The position numbers and the translations under genes were made by a program. From Basidiobolus meristosporus CBS 931.73 (taxonomy: Eukaryota > Basidiobolomycota > Basidiobolomycetes > Basidiobolales > Basidiobolaceae), in NCBI GenBank assembly GCA_002104905.1, contig MCFE01000841.1:1-31171 (forward strand): 31,171 nt of DNA. Reading direction: 5' to 3'. This document shows, piece by piece, positions 1-8,511 of the stretch. A model generated the notes under the pieces. It ran no database searches and was not told where the DNA came from. It saw only the letters and a list, made by a program, of their open reading frames with translations. Position 1 is the first letter of the stretch, and every line of letters begins with the position of its first letter.

Positions 1-152
1 GGCTGTCAGTCAAGTAGGCAATTGGGAATCTCTGCAGAGCCACAAGCTGACCATATTACTGAGGCAGAGGAGAATATAGCAAAAGCAGTACCTTCAGTTG
101 AAGACCAACAAGTGGCCATCATAACATCACCACCACCTGTATTAGCAAGTAT
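1..152 (+). pseudogene. Gene X fragment (copy A), N-terminal region
   Basis: This is the N-terminal part of the unrecognised gene X of the T-X DNA transposon. It reads in frame from the window edge and carries the conserved segment ending VPSVEDQQVAIIT, also seen in copy B (about 11813-11850) and copy C (minus strand, about 17100-17170). Homology stops at position 152, at the point where copies B and C continue with TGTTGTCAGC; a T-X terminus begins at 153. The simplest reading is that T-X copy 1 inserted into this older X copy. The open frame running on to about 231 is a chimera that crosses the junction and is not a gene. Function is unknown. Confidence 0.7.
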
Positions 153-170
153 CCTGATGAAAAATAATTT
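153..170 (+). repeat. Terminal inverted repeat, T end of T-X copy 1
   Basis: The sequence reads inward as CCTGATGAAAAATAATTT. It matches the T end of copy 2 (20627 inward, CCTTATGAAAAATAGTTT) and, less closely, the X ends at 14381 and 25405. The consensus of the four is CCNNATGAAAAAT followed by an AT-rich stretch. It abuts gene X copy A exactly where the X homology ends. Confidence 0.65.
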
Positions 171-2069
171 GGTCCCACAGGTGGATCCAATCCAGATCAG
201 CCATCACAATCCTGTTGAAAGACCATTATAATACCAGCAGCTTGGAATTAGTGACCCTCCTAACAATCTTATGACAGGATCATGTTGGTGTTTTGCTAAT
301 AATAAACCAAATAAAGATACAGAACTTGATGATACTTTATCAATGCTGTGACAATATTTGCATGGTATTGTTGCAGACTCTTAGCACTCCATAACTGTTT
401 TAAGTGGATCTAGTTGGCCAGGACATCCAATTGCCTTTTATGGCAAGAAACTTGACAGTATTTTGATGGCCTCATAGCAAGACCCTGATGGCATTATATT
501 GGCAGTATGACAGCCTACTGCTGGCTCTGTATAATGCTACCATACCAATTTACCAAATGGTATTTCCTTTTTCTACCTCCCCCTGTGCAATTCATATGCT
601 CCAGTTTAGAATCACCCCTCTTTATTTGCTTACCCACTACTACCATGGGTATTCCACATATAGCTTGAATCAAAAAGAAACTATGGCCTCCTGCTTACTA
701 ACCTTTACAAATATGCATACCTGCCACAATTGACATACTTCTATCACCTCAACTTTACAGCTTTTTAGTGTGATACTTGCAAAGTGACCATATACCTTGT
801 ACTGCTGCTAACATATACATCTTGCAAACATAAGCTTAGTTGTTGCCACTTCTGCAATGAATACCTCCTGAATATCCACCAAGAACTTCTCAGTATTTAG
901 CCAATCTATTCCTTCTCCCAGCTGGATTCTAGTCCCCCTTATAGGTGTGCTCTGTCTTATGTTTGTGTGAATTCTGTATTGAATGGTGTAGAAATTGGCT
1001 TGTGACCATGAGAAATCCAGCAAATCTTGGTAGAGTTTTCCTGATAGAAATTAGATGCTTGTTGCACCCAACCCAACTTTGCTTTACTTAACTGATTGCC
1101 TACGCATTGGGGCTGCTTAGCTTCTTAATGCCGTAGGCATGGGTGTCTCCATGTGCACATTTGTTCTCAGTATTATCCAACTCTTTCTGGCTGTCCTCCA
1201 TGTGCCAACTCATCAAATCCATGATGGACTTGAAGGTAATATTCTTGAAGAGATTGGGATATGGTAGTACCTGCAACTTGACTTGTCTTCCTATCTCCCC
1301 ATGTATCCGCTCCATCGGAAACTCCCAAAAGGTGAAGCAAGGCCTAATATTCTCCACACACTGTGCAAGATGGAGTAGAGAATGGATACAGTGGCGGCAG
1401 AGATCTACGCGTTCAGCTTTATGTTTGTAGTATAGCCACTCAAATCCTGTAACAAACTCCTCACACAACAGCTGTAGATGCGTCAAGTTGGCATTTGCAA
1501 TCCACTTCTGGATAAATATTCCTACAATATCCCCATATGACTCCCAATGCTTCCAATGTACTCTTGGTAGGAATGGCCTCAGACCACCACTTGAGTAAGT
1601 GCATATCCTGTTCATCCAGTCTTTGCATTTGTAATGTTGCATATGCATATGAATATTAATTGGCACCCATGAGAAGTACTTAGGGTAGTGGATATTCTAT
1701 AATATCTTGTCAATTCTTTCAGATTTCTCCAGTATCTTGAAGGGCTCATTTAGCTTGAAATGCCCCATGTACAACTTGATCATCAATATAGGGATATTGT
1801 TGAAAAGCAATTGCATTGCTCCCAGCGGAAAGCTTTTGTTCCAACAGATACCCTCTATCTTAAGTATCTCCAGTTTCCAATTGATTTGATAATCCACCCA
1901 ATGGCTTATAGCTTGCCAACTTTGCTGCAATTGCATGCTTACTTCTGTATGTTCTCTCTGTGGAAAGATGATGTTTTTAGTGCTGGTATATGGGTCATAA
2001 TAATGTGTGTGGGTTATGGAGTAGATCCCCTGGATCTCACGCATTCAACAGCAATACCATCCATTGTGC

Positions 2070-2073
2070 CCGG
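2070..2073. other. Target-site duplication CCGG (left copy) of the Gag-protease element
   Basis: CCGG lies directly left of the LTR at 2074 and again directly right of the other LTR at 5687-5690. The unoccupied paralogue in T-X copy 2 (about 18836-18850, minus strand) reads through as GTGCCCAGAAAAACC, consistent with a 4-bp duplication of CCGG. Confidence 0.85.
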
Positions 2074-2875
2074 TGTGGTGGTGTAGAAGTACTCCTGGGA
2101 GAAGCTACACAACTCAAGGTGTGTGAGGTGTCTGATGGGTGTGATAACCTCTGTGTCTAAACTGCTGGTGTCTTTGTCAATATGTCACTATGGTAAAAGC
2201 TCCTGCTTCTCTAGCTTCCTAGGTGCTCCAAGTGTCTCCAAAGGCCTCTGTGTGTCTTGTGCACTACCCTGAAAAGCTCCTTGATGGCAGGTCTGAGATG
2301 TACTGTTGAAGGCAGGTGCAGTGATCAACTGCTAATCAATAAGGTAGAAATGTTACTGATAGAAGGATGATTTATTGATGAGGGATTGCTTTCCCTTAAA
2401 TACTTTTCCTGATTGCCAAGTGATTACTAATGACAAGGTTCTAGAAGATTCTAGGTATCAGTGGAATTCTTGATGACATCACTATGAGCTAAAATATGCC
2501 AAGAATGTCCTGGAAGGTTCTAAAAGGCACAGCACTCTCAACCAATCAGGAATCAGTAGTCTGAAACCTGTGCAACATAGAAATACCATATAGGGTATTG
2601 AAATGGTAGGGATGGTAACACAGACCTAGGTCATGTGTCATGGGTACTGACGCGGGTACTTGCCTTATATAGATACATCTACTGATCACAAAGCTGAATA
2701 ACATCTGGGATAACTAATGCTAATAACTAATCAGGGTAAACATCATATGGGGATATTACTGATAATATGGGCAAAAGAAGAATGGGATAATACTGATAAG
2801 ATAAAATATGGATAAGTATATCATAATGACTATATGAATAAACTTGTCTGTGGGAGGTATGTTTACCCTACCACA
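2074..2875 (-). repeat. 3' LTR of the Gag-protease element
   Basis: This 802-bp LTR is a direct repeat of 4885-5686, and I saw no mismatch. The 6-bp ends TGTGGT/ACCACA are perfect inverted repeats. On the minus strand it carries AATAAA (plus-strand TTTATT at 2371-2376), a plausible polyadenylation signal for the element transcript. Confidence 0.92.
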
Positions 2876-2890
2876 TCCACCCCCCACTTG
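2876..2890 (-). other. Polypurine tract of the Gag-protease element
   Basis: Directly next to the 3' LTR, the minus strand reads AAGTGGGGGGTGGA, a purine run with one T. In this position it would be the plus-strand DNA primer in reverse transcription. Confidence 0.75.
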
Positions 2891-2953
2891 AGCTAAAAAG
2901 TTTCAGGGAACTTTTTAGCTAACCACTGTAAGTTTGGAGAACAAAGTGCTCTC

Positions 2954-4810
2954 TCAGTCTTCCTCAATGAAGCCACCTGTCCTTTCTTGAGATAGAAATC
3001 TACATGATGTCATTGATTGGATATTGTTTGAGTACACACCACAGAAGGTTGCTGTTAGTCCTGGGCTCTCTGAGTATATAGTATACCATGCTGAACCATC
3101 TGGGTAGTTCACTGCAGTTGCTCTTGCTTTTACCTCCCATGGTCTTCCAAGAAGTAATTCAAAGTTAGCCTTTGCACATATGAATACTGGGATCTCATGG
3201 GGTATTCCTTCAATGATGAGAGGGAAGCTGTGAATAATTCCTAAAAGCTTTGATTGCCCTGAGTTGGCATCCTTCATGCTCCAATTGATATTGGTGTCTA
3301 TGGGCAATAAGTCTTTGCATGGTAGTTGTTTCCAAGCCTCCAAAGGCATCACACATATCTCAGATCCACTGTCTATATGACATAGGATTTCTTGATTATG
3401 CACAGTTCCTGTAGTTGTTGCAGTTGCCACTGAGTAGTAGTGTTTCTGGCTTTGATGCAGCTTACTGATATTTTGGCTTCCTTGAACTGTCCTGACCTGG
3501 TTGCCTTGAGTTGATTCAATTGGATGCTTTCTTATTCTGATATGCTCATCCAGAGTCTTTCTTACAGATGGTGATACACTGAGTAGCTCTCCAACCTTGA
3601 TTGATATGTTGCTTCCTAGTATATGACTTGTCAGAGCCTCTGGGGTACCATTTTGCTTGACTCTAGGCTGCATGTGGTAGTTGTTGGCCTTGGCAGACTC
3701 TTGTAAAATTAATGGGGGTGATGCTTTCTTCTCAATCACAACTTCTGGCTCACATCTTGGTACTTTTGTTGCTGGGCCTGGATTAGCCATTTTTTCAGGA
3801 TGGTGTCTCTTTGAAGCATAAATTGAAGCTATATGATCTTGGGCCTCTCTGGGGTCCTCATAGTCAAAGTTCAGAACTTCAGCTGGATCAAAGTAGTCAG
3901 GATCTTCTTCTTCATGGAGGTGAACCTTTCTTGTTTGAGAGGTGACTTGCTTGTAGTGAACTCTCATTCCTCCTTGTCCAAATGCTGTGGATAATTTGTC
4001 ACCATGCTTACTGACTATGTATCCCTGAGGACTATATAGAACATCACCTGTGGATAGTAATGACTGAAGCTCTTGGCAATTTCTCTTGGAATGGTTGGCA
4101 GAGTCACACCACATGCATGTATATTTGACTTCTTTCTCTACTGGCTTCTGACTATATGCTTTGCTGGCAAGTAGCAAAGTGAGTTTCTCTAGTTGCTGTG
4201 TCAGCTCCTGAATTTGAGTGCTTTGATTGCTGGGATTAAGTATGTCTTGGCTATCTTGATTTTGTTCTGGGCTTGAAAGAAGCTTTCTGATTGGTGAGGT
4301 TTCTTCAGGGGCAAGTAGAATCTGCTTAGCTAACTGAAATGCAGGCAGTGAACTCATAGCTTTCACAGTAGGATTGTTTTCAATCCTTCTCACCAGGCCT
4401 TCTGGTAGTGCTCTGAGCAGATAGGCAGATAAAGTCAGATCAGTGATAATGCCTTGGGCTTTCAGTGACTCTCCAATTTGCTCAAGGCCACTCAAGTATT
4501 CTTTCAATGGTAGCAGCTTAAACTTGCTATAAGCAAAGTTCTCCAAGTCTTGAAGTGTGTAGTCAACTTGTCTCTCTCCATATTCATCAATCAAGTAGCT
4601 CTTCAAGAGGGTCCAATTTGTCAGCAGATCATGTCTTTCATATAATGAGAGCATGATCTCATCAGTGCTGTAGGGGGGCATCTCTTCAGCCATAATGGCC
4701 TCAGGTATTTTGTGGGCTCTGCAGAAAAGTTCCCACCTCTTGATGAAAGCTTTGACTTTAGTTCCATCAAAGAAAGGGGTTCCTTGCATTCCTGGTAAAG
4801 GTAGATCCAT
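2954..4810 (-). CDS. Gag-protease polyprotein of a non-autonomous LTR retrotransposon
   Basis: This is an intact 618-residue open frame. The Met at 4810 is the first after the primer-binding site, with a leader of about 55 bases. Residues about 10-160 look like a retrotransposon Gag (FFDGTKVKAFIKRWELFC near the start, then a Leu-rich helical region). A zinc knuckle of CX2CX4HX4C type (CMWCDSANHSKRNC, near residue 233) should bind RNA. An aspartic protease follows, with the active-site triad IDSGS (DSG codons at 3365-3373, near residue 480) and the later LLGRPW segment. The protein stops soon after the protease domain. No reverse transcriptase, RNase H or integrase motif follows before the polypurine tract. 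It would assemble particles and process itself, borrowing polymerase and integrase from a related element. The lack of any stop or frameshift contrasts with every other coding region here. Confidence 0.9.
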   Translation of the reverse strand: MDLPLPGMQGTPFFDGTKVKAFIKRWELFCRAHKIPEAIMAEEMPPYSTDEIMLSLYERHDLLTNWTLLKSYLIDEYGERQVDYTLQDLENFAYSKFKLLPLKEYLSGLEQIGESLKAQGIITDLTLSAYLLRALPEGLVRRIENNPTVKAMSSLPAFQLAKQILLAPEETSPIRKLLSSPEQNQDSQDILNPSNQSTQIQELTQQLEKLTLLLASKAYSQKPVEKEVKYTCMWCDSANHSKRNCQELQSLLSTGDVLYSPQGYIVSKHGDKLSTAFGQGGMRVHYKQVTSQTRKVHLHEEEDPDYFDPAEVLNFDYEDPREAQDHIASIYASKRHHPEKMANPGPATKVPRCEPEVVIEKKASPPLILQESAKANNYHMQPRVKQNGTPEALTSHILGSNISIKVGELLSVSPSVRKTLDEHIRIRKHPIESTQGNQVRTVQGSQNISKLHQSQKHYYSVATATTTGTVHNQEILCHIDSGSEICVMPLEAWKQLPCKDLLPIDTNINWSMKDANSGQSKLLGIIHSFPLIIEGIPHEIPVFICAKANFELLLGRPWEVKARATAVNYPDGSAWYTIYSESPGLTATFCGVYSNNIQSMTSCRFLSQERTGGFIEED

Positions 4811-4863
4811 GGTCTTGATAATTTGTTCTTTCTTAAGTCTTCTAGGGGCAGTTCAGTCAAACC

Positions 4864-4880
4864 CCCCACGTTGGGTGCCA
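4864..4880 (-). other. Primer-binding site, tRNA-Lys type
   Basis: Four bases inside the 5' LTR, the plus strand reads CCCCACGTTGGGTGCCA, which looks like the 3' end of a eukaryotic tRNA-Lys including CCA. The element strand is therefore complementary to it and starts TGG. This fixes the element orientation as minus. Confidence 0.82.
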
Positions 4881-4884
4881 AATA

Positions 4885-5686
4885 TGTGGTGGTGTAGAAG
4901 TACTCCTGGGAGAAGCTACACAACTCAAGGTGTGTGAGGTGTCTGATGGGTGTGATAACCTCTGTGTCTAAACTGCTGGTGTCTTTGTCAATATGTCACT
5001 ATGGTAAAAGCTCCTGCTTCTCTAGCTTCCTAGGTGCTCCAAGTGTCTCCAAAGGCCTCTGTGTGTCTTGTGCACTACCCTGAAAAGCTCCTTGATGGCA
5101 GGTCTGAGATGTACTGTTGAAGGCAGGTGCAGTGATCAACTGCTAATCAATAAGGTAGAAATGTTACTGATAGAAGGATGATTTATTGATGAGGGATTGC
5201 TTTCCCTTAAATACTTTTCCTGATTGCCAAGTGATTACTAATGACAAGGTTCTAGAAGATTCTAGGTATCAGTGGAATTCTTGATGACATCACTATGAGC
5301 TAAAATATGCCAAGAATGTCCTGGAAGGTTCTAAAAGGCACAGCACTCTCAACCAATCAGGAATCAGTAGTCTGAAACCTGTGCAACATAGAAATACCAT
5401 ATAGGGTATTGAAATGGTAGGGATGGTAACACAGACCTAGGTCATGTGTCATGGGTACTGACGCGGGTACTTGCCTTATATAGATACATCTACTGATCAC
5501 AAAGCTGAATAACATCTGGGATAACTAATGCTAATAACTAATCAGGGTAAACATCATATGGGGATATTACTGATAATATGGGCAAAAGAAGAATGGGATA
5601 ATACTGATAAGATAAAATATGGATAAGTATATCATAATGACTATATGAATAAACTTGTCTGTGGGAGGTATGTTTACCCTACCACA
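4885..5686 (-). repeat. 5' LTR of the Gag-protease element, with promoter
   Basis: This is an 802-bp LTR identical by eye to 2074-2875. On the minus strand it contains TATATAAGG (plus 5474-5482) and, farther in, TATTTAAG (plus 5206-5213) followed 24 bases later by TCAATAAA (plus 5182-5189). The second pair has the same layout as in three other LTR families of this window, so it is the better candidate for core promoter and polyadenylation signal. Confidence 0.9.
5182..5213 (-). promoter_or_regulatory. Putative LTR core: TATTTAAG then TCAATAAA
   Basis: On the minus strand TATTTAAG (5213-5206) precedes TCAATAAA (5189-5182), 24 bases start to start. The pair recurs with 20-22-base spacing in the gypsy, copia and solo-LTR families. 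Its role as TATA box and polyadenylation signal is inferred. Confidence 0.5.
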
Positions 5687-5851
5687 CCGGAAAAACCTGC
5701 TATCTTGCTGATGGCTAGGGTATCTCAAATGCAGATAATAATATGAGCTTTGACATGACAGCCATTTACTGTTATCCCACTGAAAAGCATACAAAATTCA
5801 TCCAGTAATGGATACAGGAAGCTATCCAGGTTGGGCAGGAAAGGACTTAGG
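5687..5851 (-). pseudogene. Transposase T, short central segment (copy 1)
   Basis: This stretch continues the transposase directly across the Gag-protease insertion: the CCGG duplication is followed by sequence matching T-X copy 2 (about 18700-18836, inverted). It covers the Tnp2-like region around ...AISKIAGFSGHNG in copy 2. It is out of frame here and ends near 5830-5851, where similarity to copy 2 is lost. The exact right edge is uncertain by about 20 bases. Confidence 0.65.
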
Positions 5852-6315
5852 TGTGGACCATCAAGGCAAGACAGGATTCAAGCCAAGGCTGTTTATTCAA
5901 GACCTGTGTTTATCAGACTGAGGAATACTTAAGGGGGGATAGGACTATATATACTTTTTGGTTATACTGATGCCAAGAGATATTGGCTAATACTAATGGG
6001 GTTGTGGGGTGAGACACAGCAATGTGCTGGGGATAATAATATAGAAGGCAAGGCACTGAGACAGGATGGGGAAATGGATTGGGTCACCTGATTGTGTGAC
6101 TAAGTCATGTGACCTGGTATTTCCATATATGGTACTGAACTATGAAAAATACAATGGAAAGCTTCCATGGAATGTTCCATTGTGTAACAATGGTTTGGAA
6201 TGGTCAGGAACTTTCTGGAAGGTGGTAGAAGTTTCCAGAAGGAATCTCTTAGAAATTGAGCTAGGAAGCTGAAACTTGGCATGGGTGTTCATGATTGTCA
6301 TGTGATCATGACACA
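5852..6315 (-). repeat. LTR-like block replacing part of transposase T; possible solo LTR of another family
   Basis: About 460 bases here have no counterpart in T-X copy 2, and about 140 bases of copy 2 (near 18566-18705) are missing at the same place. The block starts TGTG and ends CACA, carries TATATATA (5945-5954) and a minus-strand AATAAA (plus 5892-5897), and has no long open frame. These features suggest a solo LTR on the minus strand. I could not find matching target duplications (TTAGG left, AAGTA right), and no second copy is in the window, so this remains tentative. Confidence 0.4.
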
Positions 6316-6851
6316 AAGTAGCCCTTGCTTCTTAGCTGTTTGTAATGTTTGCCATCAAATATATCGGATATGTTTTGCTTGATTGACACTAAGTGCAACA
6401 CTGTTAGCTTTGCAATATTTGTTGGACTGTATCAGCTTCCTCAGATGGGGTATGACCGGAATATATCCAGAGTGTGAACATTGTTTTCCCCCAATGGTGG
6501 TGGATTCCTGACAATTTAGACACATTACAATGGTAGCATTTTTGGATGTGAATGCTATGCAACTGTTAACACATGCGGGAATCAGGACAGTCTCTGGATT
6601 GTATGTTGCCAGCCGCATGACAGTTGTCCACTTGTATCATGTACATGGTAAGTTGCATCCTGGTACAATTTTGGCAAGAAGTAGTAATAAATCCTCAAAG
6701 CCCCCATTACTGATATCAGTGGAAACACACCACTTCTATAGCCACAACATTACATCAATCTTCAGTAGATGGATTACTGGGCTCACTTGGCTCCATAAAG
6801 TATCCTTGGCATTTGTTTCAGCACTTGCTGTCCAATTGCATTTAGGGATTT
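6316..6851 (-). pseudogene. Transposase T, central segment with Cys-rich motif (copy 1)
   Basis: The minus strand encodes the central part of the Tnp2-like transposase. An open stretch at 6355-6618 includes MRLATYNPETVLIPACVNSC, MCLNCQESTTIGGKQCSHSG (a Cys-X2-Cys arrangement) and SVNQAKHIRYI, which in Tnp2 proteins precedes the DIFDG motif. The same region in copy 2 lies at about 18080-18560 on the plus strand. The right end, GATTT at 6847-6851, is the target duplication of copia I. Frames are broken on both sides of the open stretch. Confidence 0.7.
6847..6851. other. Target-site duplication GATTT (left copy) of copia I
   Basis: GATTT precedes the LTR at 6852 and follows the other LTR at 10931-10935. 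T-X copy 2 shows the unoccupied site on the opposite strand (GGTCAAATCCCTATATG near 18025-18042), so the 5-bp duplication is directly supported. Confidence 0.88.
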
Positions 6852-7200
6852 TGCTGTCAGAGTCTTGGGAATACTGGAAGTGATTGGGTAGGACAAGTAA
6901 ATTATGTGGTTTTTACTTAATGATTCATTGAATGTAAAAGTAGTATTTATACTTTTACATGATCTTGGCATTATAAACATGTAGAATAGGTTAAGAAAGG
7001 TCTCAAGATCATGTGTGCAAAGTTTGGGGCTGTATGGATAACTTTGAGAATTTTCATGTTCTGGGTTCCTGGTATTTTGGTGAAAATATTCTTAGTAAAT
7101 CCTGACAAGGAATTTGGTCAGTATTCTCTAGGATTTGAAGGTAACAATCTAAGAGACTTAATTAGGTGAATATTTAGGTGGAATCACAAATTTTACAACA
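6852..7200 (-). repeat. 3' LTR of copia I
   Basis: This 349-bp LTR is homologous to 10584-10930, 12982-13330 and 24166-24514. Its outer end has decayed from TGTTGTAAGAG to TGCTGTCAGAG. It includes a 10-bp inverted repeat (TGTAAAAGTA ... TACTTTTACA) around its TATA-like sequence. Confidence 0.88.
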
Positions 7201-7209
7201 CTCCCACTC
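7201..7209 (-). other. Polypurine tract of copia I
   Basis: The minus strand reads GAGTGGGAG directly before the 3' LTR. The same nine bases precede the copia II 3' LTR at 24157-24165. Confidence 0.75.
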
Positions 7210-7473
7210 AGCTAAATGTTCATATTAACTAATCCTAATTTTGACCTAAGATATTCAAACTTGTCTCTAGCTAATGGTTTGCTAAATATGTCTGCAATCA
7301 TTTCATCAGTAGGACAGTAAGCTAAGCTAACTAGGTTATTCTCTATTGCTTCATGTATTATATGATGTCTAATATTTATGTGCTAGGTTCCGGCATGAAA
7401 AGTTGGATTTCTACCTAATTGTATACATCCTTGATTATCTTGAAATAAGGTAATAGGCATTTTTGACATAGGC

Positions 7474-7958
7474 CTAAATCTGTAAAAGCTTTCTTAACCA
7501 CATTGCTTCTTTTGTAGCTTCACAGGCTGCCATATACTCTGCCTCTGTGGTAGAAAGTGCTACAGTTGGTTGCTTTCTTGAATTCCATGAAATTGCTCCT
7601 TTAGAGTGAAAAAGGTGTATCCTGTGGTGGATCTTCTGTCTTCCAAATTTTGTCCCCAATCAGCATCAGAGTATCCCACAAGATCCTGTTCTGAAGCTTT
7701 ATATGTGTATCTTAAGCAAATATCAGCAGTTCCATTTAGGTATCTAAAAATCTGCTTAACTGCTGCAATATGATCAGATCCATAGTTTTGTGTATGTTGG
7801 CTGACAACTCCCACTGAATATGAGATATCTGGACATGTTCCAAGCATTATATACATCAGACTGCCAACCATAGATTGATAAGGAAAGTCAGGGCTTTCAG
7901 CAGGCACCAAGCTCTCTTGATTTGGTTGAGTTTTGACCAAGCTAAGGTTTGTCTCCAT
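7474..7958 (-). pseudogene. Copia I RNase H domain, frameshifted
   Basis: Two overlapping minus-strand frames (7560-7958 and 7474-7659) together cover the C-terminal pol region of a copia element. They include SPDFPYQSMVGSLMYIM (linker), [31 protein letters not shown] (RNase H core with its Asp) and [19 protein letters not shown] (second conserved acidic motif). A frameshift separates the two parts near 7600. Downstream to 7210 the remaining C-terminus is present only as broken frames; copia II keeps its last part open (DIFTKPLA near 24090). Confidence 0.82.
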
Positions 7959-8485
7959 AGGGGTAGCTGCTGGTGTACAGTTTCCATTGGGTGCTTCTTT
8001 AGTATATCTTGAATATACTGGGACTGACTTAGAGTAATAGTCTGGGTACTTCTGTCTATGGAGAACTTAATCCCTAAGTAGTAACTGAGTTTTCCTAGAT
8101 AGGACATCTTGAACTCCTTAGAGAGGCTGGATTTAGTCTCTTCCAATGTTTCTAGGTTATTGGTGGCCAAAATAACATCATCCACATATAGAGCTAATAG
8201 CGCTGGATTTGCTGTATCTGGTTTATAGTTTATGCTAAAGTCAGCATTACTCCTTATGAAACTCAATGATTCCAAATAAGAAGCTATCTTGCAATTCCAG
8301 GCTCTGGGTGATTGTTTGAGTCCATGTAGTGACTTTTTAAGCTTGCAGACCAAGCGGGGGTTATCTTGATGAGCAAACCCATCAGGCTGGTCCATATACA
8401 TGTCCTCATCAAGTTCTCCATTCAAAAATGCAGTTTTTACATCCATTTGATGAATTAAAAACTTATATTTGGCAGCAATAGCCAA
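7856..8485 (-). pseudogene. Copia I reverse transcriptase, largely open
   Basis: This 209-residue frame holds the copia-type reverse transcriptase (RVT_2). MDVKTAFLNGELDEDMYMDQ and KSLHGLKQSPRAWN are classic family segments, and the catalytic ALYVDDVILATNN box retains both Asp. It would copy element RNA into DNA. The frame runs out near 7960, where it overlaps the RNase H frame by a shift. The upstream part of the domain is in another frame (8512 onward). The enzyme core survives but is not part of a complete polyprotein. Confidence 0.85.
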
Positions 8486-8511
8486 TATTAATCTGATGGA
8501 ATTAAACTTGG

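Larger units (their letters stand above)
153..2073 (-). pseudogene. Tnp2-type transposase T, C-terminal half (copy 1)
   Basis: This segment encodes the C-terminal half of a CACTA/Tnp2-like DNA transposase, which would cut and rejoin element ends in the nucleus. Recognisable pieces on the minus strand are 1697-2044 (HTHYYDPYTSTKNIIFPQRE, matching the Tyr/Pro-rich segment after the Cys motif in Tnp2 proteins), 1100-1666 (FTFWEFPMERIHGEIGR, the aromatic-Phe-Pro-Met-Glu-Arg signature of fungal Tnp2-like transposases, then PYPNL) and 808-1023. Frames change between pieces and several stops interrupt them, so it is dead. Copies 2 and 3 align along it. The end of the protein is not clear; homology continues to the terminal repeat. 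The family assignment rests on remembered motifs, not a search. Confidence 0.75.
2074..5686 (-). mobile_element. Non-autonomous LTR retrotransposon encoding only Gag and protease
   Basis: This is a 3,613-bp element with two 802-bp direct LTRs (2074-2875 and 4885-5686) that look identical base for base. They begin TGTGGT and end ACCACA. It has a tRNA-Lys-type primer-binding site, a polypurine tract, a 4-bp target duplication and a single open frame filling about 92% of the 2,009-bp interior. There is no space for reverse transcriptase, RNase H or integrase. It lies inside the transposase of T-X copy 1, in antisense orientation to the window but the same sense as that transposase. Identical LTRs mean a very recent insertion or recent gene conversion. 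Movement would need enzymes supplied in trans. Confidence 0.9.

Noticed and set aside
22-231. A small independent gene with a 69-residue product
   Set aside because: The frame crosses the junction of gene X and the T-X terminus, so the second part is non-coding sequence of a different element.
2954-4810. The 618-residue frame as a domesticated host gene
   Set aside because: It lies between identical LTRs with primer site, polypurine tract and target duplication, and fills the element. It is an element gene. Domesticated genes normally lack these.
4864-4880. A tRNA-Lys gene or fragment
   Set aside because: Only the last 17 bases match, including the CCA that eukaryotic tRNA genes do not encode, and they sit exactly at the LTR edge. 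It is a primer-binding site.
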